From an uncultured Eubacteriales bacterium (GTDB lineage: Bacteria > Bacillota > Clostridia > Oscillospirales > Acutalibacteraceae), in NCBI GenBank assembly GCA_949741605.1, contig CATJNB010000094.1:1-34113 (forward strand): a stretch of 34,113 bases of DNA, written 5' to 3'. Positions 1 through 7,411 of the stretch are shown piece by piece (within the stretch, counting starts at the first letter, position 1; every line of letters starts with the position of its first letter). Position numbers and translations under genes: made by a program. Below the pieces are notes generated by a model, which searched no databases, was not told the DNA's origin, and worked only from the letters and a program-made list of their open reading frames with translations.

Positions 1-175
1 AGCAATAACCAAAAAAGAGCCTATAGTTTCCCTGTACTACAGAACTCTAACTGCTTACCCCTTCATTATATTAATTCCCACCGAAAAAGTCAATGGGAAA
101 ATCGGATTTTTCGTGTAGAAATCCATTTCTCCCACTTTTCTTTTCCCAAACTCTACCTTCTTTTCCTTTCTGATA

Positions 176-212
176 CAAAAAAGGGCCGCAGCCCCCGTTT
201 TGCCGGGACTGC
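176..212 (-). terminator. Intrinsic terminator downstream of lipoprotein 1
   Basis: On minus strand, stem GCAGTCCC/GGGGGCTGC followed by GGCCCTTTTTTG, just after the stop at 224. Confidence 0.55.
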
Positions 213-223
213 ACAGATCCGCT

Positions 224-733
224 TTATTTGCGTTTAAACACCGTGGTCACTCCATCGGCAACGCTTGTGAGGGTTTCCGTTTTGGCATCATATTGATAGA
301 CCCCGCCGGTTTTGCCGGAGGTCAGGTGGATTTTGACCTCGCCATTTTCGACGGTATACGTGCCGCTGACCCGCCCGGCATCGTTGCCTGCCATGACAAC
401 AGAAGTCATTTTTCCATCCTCCGCGAATGCCAGCGCAATGCTCTGGTACATCTGCATAGCACGTTTAAAGTCATCGCCTTCGCGGTCCACGACTACCCCA
501 TACTGCAAATTGAGCGTTTTGGCGACAAAATCTTCCATATTTTCCGTTTTGCCGTTCTCATTGATAAACGAATCAATCTTCCACACCCCGACCACCGTAC
601 CGGGTTTTGCAACAATACTCTGGCTCAGCTCAGACGCCGTCGTAACCACCCCTTTGTTTTTCGAGCATCCTGTGAACACCCCGCATACCAAGACGCACAC
701 CGCTGCAAGAGCCAAAAGCCTTTTCAATTTCAT
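224..733 (-). CDS. Putative lipoprotein, lipocalin-like fold suspected
   Basis: Internal ATG at 733 gives MKLKRLLALAAVCVLVCGVFTGCSKN, a lipobox signal peptide; upstream AGAGAGGATC RBS-like. Confidence 0.75.
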   Translation of the reverse strand: MKLKRLLALAAVCVLVCGVFTGCSKNKGVVTTASELSQSIVAKPGTVVGVWKIDSFINENGKTENMEDFVAKTLNLQYGVVVDREGDDFKRAMQMYQSIALAFAEDGKMTSVVMAGNDAGRVSGTYTVENGEVKIHLTSGKTGGVYQYDAKTETLTSVADGVTTVFKRK

Positions 734-777
734 GATGATCCTCTCTTTCTGTTTGCTTTCACAAACCATATAAGAAA

Positions 778-812
778 AACCGCAGCCCCTTTTGCAAAAG
801 AAGGTTGCGGTT
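778..812 (-). terminator. Hairpin terminator downstream of lipoprotein 2
   Basis: AACCGCAACCT...GGCTGCGGTT stem, then TTTTCTTAT on minus strand. Confidence 0.55.
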
Positions 813-832
813 ATGTAAATTCCTAAAAAGAA

Positions 833-1321
833 TTATGCTTTTTTAAGAGTAACAGTCTGGCCTTGTACGCTCACGCTGAGGGTATTCTTCGCGGAATCAA
901 AATCAAAGGTTTGGGTTTGGCCTTCGATAGTAGCGTTAACTTTACCGCCCTCTACTGTATAAGTACCGGTAGACTCTACTTTTTGGCCGCCCATTTCCAC
1001 GCTGGAAGTCAGAGTACCGTCTGCTTTCAAGTCAAAGATGATATCACCCATCTGGCTTTTGATCAGCTCCATTGCCTGCTTGAACTCAGCCGAATTCACA
1101 TCGACCTCGCTGCCAGTCTGTGCTTTGAACTGGTCTTTTACAAGTCCTTCCATGTCAAGCTTCCAAGTACCAACTACACTAGCTTCCTGATTTTGAGCTT
1201 GGCTGCTGCTGGTGCCGGCAGGAGCAGAAGTATTGCTGCCATCGTCACAGCCGTAGAATACGCCGCAAGCCATAACAGCAACTGCTGCAAGAGCCGCAAT
1301 TTTTGTGAATTTCATGTTCAA
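833..1321 (-). CDS. Putative lipoprotein, paralogue of the neighbouring 224..733 product
   Basis: Lipobox MACGVFYGCDDG; shared VVGTWKLD / GTYTVEGGKV blocks with neighbour. Confidence 0.75.
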   Translation of the reverse strand: MNMKFTKIAALAAVAVMACGVFYGCDDGSNTSAPAGTSSSQAQNQEASVVGTWKLDMEGLVKDQFKAQTGSEVDVNSAEFKQAMELIKSQMGDIIFDLKADGTLTSSVEMGGQKVESTGTYTVEGGKVNATIEGQTQTFDFDSAKNTLSVSVQGQTVTLKKA

Positions 1322-1460
1322 TTCCCTCTTTCATAAAAATATAGTGCATGTAACATTGGGATAAAATCTACAAAATAGCATAACAAAAAGAAGGGAATTT
1401 GTCAATAGAAAAAGGCAGAAACTTACAGCTGGCTGGGAATTCCCACCTGTTTTGGAAACA

Positions 1461-1492
1461 AAAAAGACCAGACACAGGGACAGTGTCTGGTC
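1461..1492 (-). terminator. Strong intrinsic terminator, inferred original terminator of tRNA-fMet, now separated by the element
   Basis: GACCAGACAC-TGTCCCT-GTGTCTGGTC then TTTTTTGTTT on minus strand; begins 7 nt after the attL copy of the tRNA 3' end. Confidence 0.75.
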
Positions 1493-1499
1493 ATACATG

Positions 1500-1511
1500 T
1501 GGTTGCGGGGG
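1500..1511. repeat. attL core direct repeat (12 bp of tRNA-fMet 3' end)
   Basis: TGGTTGCGGGGG identical to 10590-10601. Confidence 0.85.
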
Positions 1512-1604
1512 TATACAACATATTTTACCTGAAATACTGTTTTCCTATTCGATTTCTCGTGAATTTTTATGATTTAATAATAGCTCATGTTGAGGCTGAA
1601 GTAT

Positions 1605-1630
1605 AAAACCCGCTCAAAAATGGGCGGGTT
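1605..1630 (-). terminator. Terminator of the capsid-module operon
   Basis: AACCCGC-CCATTTTTGA-GCGGGTT then TTATAC on minus strand. Confidence 0.6.
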
Positions 1631-1640
1631 CAACTTGTTA

Positions 1641-1850
1641 TTATTTGTTATTCAACATTTGTTCTAATTCAGCCAGCTTCTTATCATATTCATCGGTGCG
1701 GATAGCAGATAGCGCCGAATTACAGGCATAGAGAATCGCATTGGCGGTCTTAGGGTCCATCTCGCCGTTTAACGCCATATTTGCGATTCTGGATATCGCC
1801 CGACGGATATCCCTCGGCGTAGATAATTTCAATGTCTTACGTCTGGGCAT
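1641..1850 (-). CDS. Small phage-type hypothetical protein (69 aa)
   Basis: ORF with RBS (GGGGGTGA upstream); helical DIRRAISRIANMALNGEMDPKTANAILYACNSALSAI resembles small proteins seen in Firmicutes phages. Confidence 0.6.
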   Translation of the reverse strand: MPRRKTLKLSTPRDIRRAISRIANMALNGEMDPKTANAILYACNSALSAIRTDEYDKKLAELEQMLNNK

Positions 1851-1861
1851 CGTGTCACCCC

Positions 1862-2137
1862 CTATTCCTCAATATCATCATAAAAGATTACAATGTCGTC
1901 CTTTGGGTTCGGATATTCCTCGGCTAAGGCTTTCAGAGCGTCCTCAGCAGCTTCCTTACTGTCATGCCATGTAGCAATACTACGAACGCCCGAACCCTTG
2001 ATCCCGTTCCATAAGTCGCCACGGGCTTTGTATCTCCCAGTGTCCGGGTCGTGGCTGATAAGCCCTACTATTAGGCGTTCGGCTTTGGCCTGTATAGTTT
2101 TCTTTGCTTTGATAATTAGTCGGTCGATTCGTTCCAT
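1862..2137 (-). CDS. Hypothetical protein (91 aa)
   Basis: ORF in the same operon, preceded by GAGGAGTTAGT. Confidence 0.6.
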   Translation of the reverse strand: MERIDRLIIKAKKTIQAKAERLIVGLISHDPDTGRYKARGDLWNGIKGSGVRSIATWHDSKEAAEDALKALAEEYPNPKDDIVIFYDDIEE

Positions 2138-2195
2138 ACTAACTCCTCATAATCAAACAGGGCGCGTAGACTGTGCCCACACGCCCTACCATCTC

Positions 2196-3071
2196 TTATT
2201 TAGTTTCTGATGCTCCGCTGTCTGCCTTTGTGGGCTGCGCCTGATAATAGATGGCCTGTGCCTTATTATCGAGCACAAACGCATCATAACATACCCTGCC
2301 CTCCACCAGCGATCCGGAAATGCCGGGCGGGTCTTGGTGGATGCGGTAATCCTCCAGCTTGGAAGGGGCTACGGTTGCCACAGGATGGGCAATTAGGAAA
2401 CCAAAGCCGGCGGGTAGACGGTTTGCAGGTACTTTGATGACTTTTGCGCCGTCCAGCTGGGCGATCACGCCCTTTAGCCGCATATCTTCTGCAATGTCTG
2501 TTTCAAGGAAAATATCCTTGCTTTGCTTCATGAGCAGGTAGGTGTCCGGCGTTACGGTAATAATCCGCCCGGTTTCCGGGACTTCCGCGTTATCAAGGGC
2601 GGTATTGCCCTTAAAGATTTCCCCGCAGATATTGGCAGCAGTCAGTGCGAGGGCGTTCGGTTTAATTCCTGCTTTCTCACACATCACGCCATAGGTATAG
2701 GTATCCACTTCCGGGATCACTACTTCCCGCAGCTGCCGTTCCAGTGCGCTTGCGGCCTGAAGCTGTCCGAGGGTTTCATCGGTGTCCAGCTTGTCGATCG
2801 CGAAGGTAAAGGAACGGTCTTTCTTTAGGGTCATTTCCTCGGTGGTAGCGTCCAGGCCGGATACAGGCCCGAACCGTGACCAGTTGGCGGTGTTTGCGCC
2901 GGGGCGGTCATAGTCGTTCATGGCCGAGGTAGACACTTTATATACTTTAATGGAGTGTGCGCCTGTCCAGTCAAAGTCTTTGTTGGTCAGGAGGCTTTTT
3001 TTACTTTCAGTGGTGAATTTCTCGTCCACGAGGGGGAGAAACTTGGTAACAAGATTTACGGTATTTGCCAT
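2196..3071 (-). CDS. Phage major capsid protein
   Basis: TVNLVTKFLPLVDEKFTTESKKSLLTNKDFDWTGAHSIKVYKVSTSAMNDYDR...LKKDRSFTFAIDKLDTDET...SALERQLREVVIPEVDTYTYGVMC pattern of Firmicutes phage coat proteins; RBS GGAAAGGAAG. Confidence 0.85.
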   Translation of the reverse strand: MANTVNLVTKFLPLVDEKFTTESKKSLLTNKDFDWTGAHSIKVYKVSTSAMNDYDRPGANTANWSRFGPVSGLDATTEEMTLKKDRSFTFAIDKLDTDETLGQLQAASALERQLREVVIPEVDTYTYGVMCEKAGIKPNALALTAANICGEIFKGNTALDNAEVPETGRIITVTPDTYLLMKQSKDIFLETDIAEDMRLKGVIAQLDGAKVIKVPANRLPAGFGFLIAHPVATVAPSKLEDYRIHQDPPGISGSLVEGRVCYDAFVLDNKAQAIYYQAQPTKADSGASETK

Positions 3072-3088
3072 ATGCTACTTCCTTTCCA

Positions 3089-3493
3089 TTAGGGAAGCCG
3101 CATCGCCTGCCTTATCTCCAGATCACCGGAGGCCATTCTTTCCTGCGGCATCGCGGTAGCAACACCCGGCTGGAACCCTACAAATTTAGGAGGTGCGGCT
3201 TTCCGTTTGTCTAATACTGCTTTTACGGTGTTCAGGGACTTTTCCATGGCTTCCTTACTGGATACGTTCAGAGCGTCCAGCAGTTCCACAGGCAAGTCCA
3301 TTTCGTTCATTTTCTCTTTGGCTTCTAACAGCAGCTCGCGCTGGGCGATTTGCTGCTCCCTTTCGGCAAGAGTAGCGTCGGCTTTGGTTTTCTCCTTGGC
3401 CAGACGTTCGCCGATGATGGCGTTTACCTGCTCCTGCGTAAAGGTCTTTTCTCCGGTTTCCGGATTGCTTGTTGTGGTCTTGATTTCATCCAT
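3089..3493 (-). CDS. Phage capsid scaffolding protein (DUF4355-like)
   Basis: GEKTFTQEQVNAIIGERLAKEKTKADATLAEREQQIAQRELLLEAKEKM..LPVELLDALNVSSKEAMEKSLNTVK; directly upstream of capsid gene. Confidence 0.8.
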   Translation of the reverse strand: MDEIKTTTSNPETGEKTFTQEQVNAIIGERLAKEKTKADATLAEREQQIAQRELLLEAKEKMNEMDLPVELLDALNVSSKEAMEKSLNTVKAVLDKRKAAPPKFVGFQPGVATAMPQERMASGDLEIRQAMRLP

Positions 3494-3532
3494 TATAAAA
3501 CCTCCATTTAACGTCCAGAGTGGACTAAATAA

Positions 3533-3569
3533 AAAAAGCGGGAAACCATCTGTTCAGACAGTTTCCCGC
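3533..3569 (-). terminator. Intrinsic terminator in the leader of the scaffold/capsid operon
   Basis: Minus strand GCGGGAAAC-TGTCTGAACAGATG-GTTTCCCGC-TTTTTTTATTTA, upstream of the scaffold RBS. Confidence 0.8.
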
Positions 3570-3618
3570 GCTTTTCTCTAAAAGCTTCCACCTATTATTG
3601 GTGGGGTACTATAATTAT

Positions 3619-3647
3619 ATTATACCAGATAGGGGGGAGGGGGTCAA
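3619..3647 (-). promoter_or_regulatory. Sigma-70 promoter of the capsid module
   Basis: Minus strand TTGACC (3647-3642), N17, TATAAT (3624-3619). Confidence 0.8.
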
Positions 3648-3820
3648 GTGTTATCCGTATATTTAGCAAATTTTCGGGGCTTTCTAGGTGTGAAATACAG
3701 GTGCTTATACGGGTATGTACCAGTGCTTTTCTTGACCTTAAAGCGGTGTGAAATGGGCTTTAGAAGGGTCTGAAACTCCGTAGCTTCTTCATCTTCGGTA
3801 TAGCTTACATGGATTTTCAT
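3644..3820 (-). CDS. Hypothetical basic small protein
   Basis: MKIHVSYTEDEEATEFQTLLKPISHRFKVKKSTGTYPYKHLYFTPRKPRKFAKYTDNT; internal ATG at 3820 preferred. Confidence 0.55.
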   Translation of the reverse strand: MKIHVSYTEDEEATEFQTLLKPISHRFKVKKSTGTYPYKHLYFTPRKPRKFAKYTDNT

Positions 3821-3825
3821 GGACA

Positions 3826-4167
3826 CTAGGCATACACTCCTTTCACACAACGAATATACCATTTCAGGATAATCGACATAGCGGCGTAATACTGCTGATC
3901 AGGAAGGGCTGATCTTAATGTATCCCGCCAAAACTTTGCTCGTTCTAGCCATTCACCTGATTTCGGAGAGAATAAAAGGGCGTGCCTTGTTGCCGGGGAC
4001 ATGGTATCAAAAACCGCTTTTACAGTTGGATAAACGTCGTTCCGGGAAACGGCGTACAGGCAGCACCCTTCAACTGAGCCAAGAAATCCGGCGTTTACTT
4101 CATAACAGGGGATTGTGCATGTTTTTTTGGGTTTGATGCGGTTCATTATGCTTGAAAACACATTCAT
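3826..4167 (-). CDS. Hypothetical protein, no family recognised
   Basis: ATG at 4167 preceded by GGGGAGG; alternative TTG at 4176. Confidence 0.6.
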   Translation of the reverse strand: MNVFSSIMNRIKPKKTCTIPCYEVNAGFLGSVEGCCLYAVSRNDVYPTVKAVFDTMSPATRHALLFSPKSGEWLERAKFWRDTLRSALPDQQYYAAMSIILKWYIRCVKGVYA

Positions 4168-4169
4168 AC

Positions 4170-4198
4170 TTGACAACCTCCCCGCTGTTTGATATGCT
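4170..4198 (+). promoter_or_regulatory. Plus-strand promoter, divergent from 3826..4167
   Basis: TTGACA (4170-4175), N17, TATGCT (4193-4198) with extended -10 TGA. Confidence 0.6.
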
Positions 4199-4204
4199 TA
4201 AACA

Positions 4205-4268
4205 TAGAACATAGTAGTTCGTTTGTTTTTACCGTTCCGAGTGTTGCAGCACTTGGAACGGCTTTTTT
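4205..4268 (+). ncRNA. Candidate ~64-nt small RNA
   Basis: Promoter at 4170-4198, then CCGTTCC-GAGTGTTGCAGCACTT-GGAACGG-CTTTTTT; no ORF. Confidence 0.5.
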
Positions 4269-4319
4269 ATTTTGTGTACTCATAATAAATCCTCCTTAAT
4301 TGTTCAGGTTTTTTCAGGT

Positions 4320-4505
4320 TCAATCTTCCAAATCATCAGTGATACAGTGGATTTCTTCCAGCGTGTCACGGATTTCCCGCAAGGTGGATAAGTACGCTTG
4401 GGGATCGTCCAAAGGTTCCCCGATGGAATCTTGCAGGTTTTGGATTTCCTCTAAGAGGTCTCGGATTTCGGTGAGGGTAGTGATTTGATCTTGCGTGAAT
4501 TGCAT
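4320..4505 (-). CDS. Small acidic coiled-coil-like protein (61 aa)
   Basis: ORF with GAAAGGAGC RBS; heptad-like LTEIRDLLEEIQNLQDSI. Confidence 0.55.
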   Translation of the reverse strand: MQFTQDQITTLTEIRDLLEEIQNLQDSIGEPLDDPQAYLSTLREIRDTLEEIHCITDDLED

Positions 4506-4599
4506 AGCTTTTGGCTCCTTTCAACATTACTAAAATAAACTTTTCTTAAAAACACAACTTTTGACAACCAGTTTTAAAAACGAGGCGGGGTACTTTCAA

Positions 4600-4836
4600 T
4601 CATTCGTCAAAGACGAACATTTGGGTTACCGCGCCTACTGGCGGCCAGTTCTCCAAAAAATCTTTATTAATGGTATAGTCTCCATAGGTATAAGCGGCGG
4701 CCACAACTTCTTTCTTTTTGCTATTTTCTGCAAAAGCAACCGCTTCTTGTACGGCTTCTTCCAGATCGTTAGCTTTGGCTTGTACTACGCCCATTTCTCC
4801 GGCAGCGAAAAATATTACGATTTTGTAAGTGTTCAT
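4600..4836 (-). CDS. Hypothetical protein (78 aa)
   Basis: ORF with AAAGGAGC RBS upstream of ATG at 4836. Confidence 0.6.
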   Translation of the reverse strand: MNTYKIVIFFAAGEMGVVQAKANDLEEAVQEAVAFAENSKKKEVVAAAYTYGDYTINKDFLENWPPVGAVTQMFVFDE

Positions 4837-4868
4837 TTTTTAAGCTCCTTTGTTATGTACTATTCGAA

Positions 4869-4947
4869 CCATTCATTTCATTCATAAGTATTCGTGGATA
4901 TAATAAAAATCACGAACGCCATGAATGGCTATGAATGAAATGAATGG
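4869..4947. repeat. Iteron-type inverted repeat cluster, candidate replication origin
   Basis: Perfect 18-bp inverted repeat CCATTCATTTCATTCATA/TATGAATGAAATGAATGG (4869-4886, 4930-4947); five ATGAATGR octamers flank an AT-rich centre with nested TTCGTG/CACGAA. Confidence 0.7.
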
Positions 4948-4958
4948 CTTTAACCCCT

Positions 4959-6839
4959 TTAAGAAAAACTTTCTTTTTCTTCCTCCACGATTTTTTCTTG
5001 ATATCCATTGGTAGCATAGAAAAAGTAGTGGATTCTCCCGGCATTTCCGTGTTTAATTTCACTATGGATAATCCCGCCATGACGATGGAATTGATCGTCC
5101 AGACGTTTTAATTCCATTCCCGCCCTTTGTGCAGATGGAGCAATTACCTCACTGATTTCGCGTTTTCCGGCCTCGATCAGCTCCGACGCTGTTCCCCTCC
5201 ATTCATGGGATTCAGCTTTTTCAAGTAGTTTGCGTACAGTGCGCACAATTGGATTATTGTTAAAATCAAGGATTTCACGCTGTTCTTTGAGCCAATCCGT
5301 AGAGCCAACCACTTCCCATGTATGATTTTCGGTAAAGCGCAGGACAGTATCTTCTTTGTAGAAATCACGACTGACATACCGCATGATAGCAGTATCTTTG
5401 TTGCGGTCTTCTCGCTCCAAGATAATAATTGTGTCGGCAGTTCCGATAATCCCGGTAGTACCGGAAATCTTATCAAACGGATCCGTAACAGTCCCTTTGT
5501 TGGTATGATGAATCAATCCCATGACTACCTCATACTTATCACCGAGTGCTTTAATTGCGCTCATGTCCTCATAATCTCTGCCGTAGGGGTCTTTGGAGGT
5601 ACTGGTCTTGCGGATTTTTTGCATGGTGTCAATAATTACCAGTTTAATTTCAGGGTCTTGTTTCATGATTTTTTCCAGATCGTCCAGAAAACCGTCTTCT
5701 AATTTCTTTTGCGTGAGCGTTGAACAAATTAAATTTTCTGGCATTGGTTTGCCTTGGAGTTGATCGTGCAGGCGTTTTTTTAGACGTCGTTTGGAATCTT
5801 CCAAAGCAAAATAAAGGACTTTTGCCTTACGTGTTGGATGTCCGAGAAACGGCTCACCAGTGGCAACAGCAATACCAAGTTGTAATGCTAACCAGCTTTT
5901 TCCGATTTTGGATGGCGCGGCAATAATCAATAATCCCGGTGGAATCAAGTCTTCTACAATGGGGCTCAGTTTTGGTAATTCCATTTTCTCAAGCTCGGCA
6001 GCGGTGAAGGTATCAAAGCAAATAGATTCCGTTGGTTCCGGCTCTTGGCTCGGTACAAATTCCAGCGTTGTAATTGTCAGAGCTTCCAGCTTGATCTTAA
6101 AATCTTCCGGCGTTAATTGATAAGCGTCTGTTACGTCGCCGTGCTCTGGCAGCTTGTCCCAGTCTTGCGTTAGGTCAATGACCTTGACCTGCTTTGCGAC
6201 GCCATACAGGGCATTAGCGGCTTTCCTAGCAAACGCTTTGCCGGGAGCGTCGTTGTCCTGTATTATGTAGACGGTTTTGCCTTTTAGCGATTCGGTATAT
6301 CGTGGCTGCCAATCGCTGGCGGCACCGTCCGGGGGAGAGGTGGCAACAAGCTGCAAGGCTTTTAGTGTTTCCACGTCCTTCTCACCTTCCACTAAATAGA
6401 CGGTATCCGCTCCCGTGATCTCCCACAGGTTATAGAGCACTGGCTCATGACCACCCCGGCCTCTCTTCCAGTTACCAGACTGGTCTTTGTGGCTCCAAGA
6501 GAACGTTTTACCGTGTGCTGTTTTCCAGCGGGTTTTCTGGAACAGAAAACAGCCGTTTTCATCGGTGTAGTTGTACCGGGCAATGAGTTCCCACTTGTCA
6601 TGCTGGACAACTTTGGGTTGCATCGGCTCTTGAAACAGGTCGCTTTCCGTAAGGTTTAAAGCGTTCAAGATATCGCGCAGATCACACCCGGCGTGACACT
6701 TCATGATGATTTTTCCATCCTTACCCGTGGAAACAGAAAGAGACGCATTGTGATCGTCATGGGCGGGGCAGATTGCGCTATACTGGTTGTCGTGGCCTTT
6801 GGCACCATGCAGACGGGATAAGAAGTCTTGCAAAACCAA
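4959..6839 (-). CDS. Primase-helicase (CHC2 zinc finger, TOPRIM, RepA/AAA_25-like ATPase)
   Basis: CPAHDDHNASLSV..MKCHAGCDLRDIL, VYLVEGEKDVETLKAL, LLIIAAPSKIGKSWLALQLG (Walker A); TTG start after GGAGGTGAT. Confidence 0.88.
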   Translation of the reverse strand: MVLQDFLSRLHGAKGHDNQYSAICPAHDDHNASLSVSTGKDGKIIMKCHAGCDLRDILNALNLTESDLFQEPMQPKVVQHDKWELIARYNYTDENGCFLFQKTRWKTAHGKTFSWSHKDQSGNWKRGRGGHEPVLYNLWEITGADTVYLVEGEKDVETLKALQLVATSPPDGAASDWQPRYTESLKGKTVYIIQDNDAPGKAFARKAANALYGVAKQVKVIDLTQDWDKLPEHGDVTDAYQLTPEDFKIKLEALTITTLEFVPSQEPEPTESICFDTFTAAELEKMELPKLSPIVEDLIPPGLLIIAAPSKIGKSWLALQLGIAVATGEPFLGHPTRKAKVLYFALEDSKRRLKKRLHDQLQGKPMPENLICSTLTQKKLEDGFLDDLEKIMKQDPEIKLVIIDTMQKIRKTSTSKDPYGRDYEDMSAIKALGDKYEVVMGLIHHTNKGTVTDPFDKISGTTGIIGTADTIIILEREDRNKDTAIMRYVSRDFYKEDTVLRFTENHTWEVVGSTDWLKEQREILDFNNNPIVRTVRKLLEKAESHEWRGTASELIEAGKREISEVIAPSAQRAGMELKRLDDQFHRHGGIIHSEIKHGNAGRIHYFFYATNGYQEKIVEEEKESFS

Positions 6840-6891
6840 TGGGTATCACCTCCTTATATAGTAACGATTTCGGTTTATGTTCATAACTCAA

Positions 6892-7059
6892 TTAGTCCTC
6901 ACCTTCTTTCAAATATGGAGTTTTGCCGAATTTCTGAATCAGGAAGCGGGCAAATGTGTCTGCGCTGATTTCCACATATTCAGCCTGAATCCGTACCGGC
7001 TCTCCGTCTATGATTCGATAAGTAGCTGACACAGGAACCCGGATCATGTCATCTTTCAT
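6892..7059 (-). CDS. Small hypothetical protein (55 aa), not in ORF track
   Basis: MKDDMIRVPVSATYRIIDGEPVRIQAEYVEISADTFARFLIQKFGKTPYLKEGED, read directly; between the HTH gene and primase gene on the same strand. Confidence 0.6.
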   Translation of the reverse strand: MKDDMIRVPVSATYRIIDGEPVRIQAEYVEISADTFARFLIQKFGKTPYLKEGED

Positions 7060-7061
7060 GT

Positions 7062-7262
7062 TTAGTCCTCCTGTTCAATAATTTCGGCTGGGTCTACATT
7101 CAGTGCTTTGGCGATTTTCCCTAATGTACCCGGCCTAATACTTTTTCCCACAATTGCATTTTTTATGGTAGCATAGGGAAGCCCAGAGGCAATAGGTAAA
7201 TCTGAACTATTCATACATGATCGCGCCATTGCTAGTTTGAGTTTTTTGCGGTTTATTTTCAA
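7062..7262 (-). CDS. Cro/CI-family HTH regulator (Cro-like)
   Basis: XRE-like HTH: KLAMARSCMNSSDLPIASGLPYATIKNAIVGKSIRPGTLGKIAKALNVDPAEII. Confidence 0.8.
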   Translation of the reverse strand: MKINRKKLKLAMARSCMNSSDLPIASGLPYATIKNAIVGKSIRPGTLGKIAKALNVDPAEIIEQED

Positions 7263-7286
7263 TTTATTTCACCACCATTCAAAATT

Positions 7287-7364
7287 AGATATATTTGGGT
7301 CTGTTATTATGATAACACGACCTATATAGGTCTGTCAAGTGCCGAAATAGATTTTTTTATATCT
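7287..7364. promoter_or_regulatory. Three operator-like 16-bp pseudopalindromes in the divergent promoter region
   Basis: AGATATATTTGGGTCT (7287-7302), CGACCTATATAGGTCT (7318-7333), AGATTTTTTTATATCT (7349-7364); starts exactly 31 bp apart. Confidence 0.75.
7309..7338 (-). promoter_or_regulatory. Leftward early promoter
   Basis: Minus strand TTGACA (7338-7333), N18, TATCAT (7314-7309); operator 2 fills the spacer. Confidence 0.65.
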
Positions 7365-7411
7365 GTTCAAAAAGATTTTTTTGTGTTATACTAGGTTATG
7401 AGGTGGTATGA

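Noticed and set aside
200-826. 208-aa plus-strand ORF over the first lipoprotein
   Set aside because: Opposite a lipobox-containing lipoprotein; no signal of its own
2158-2186. AGGGCG...CGCCCT inverted repeat between the capsid gene and the 91-aa gene
   Set aside because: Weak stem and no convincing T-run; not called as a terminator
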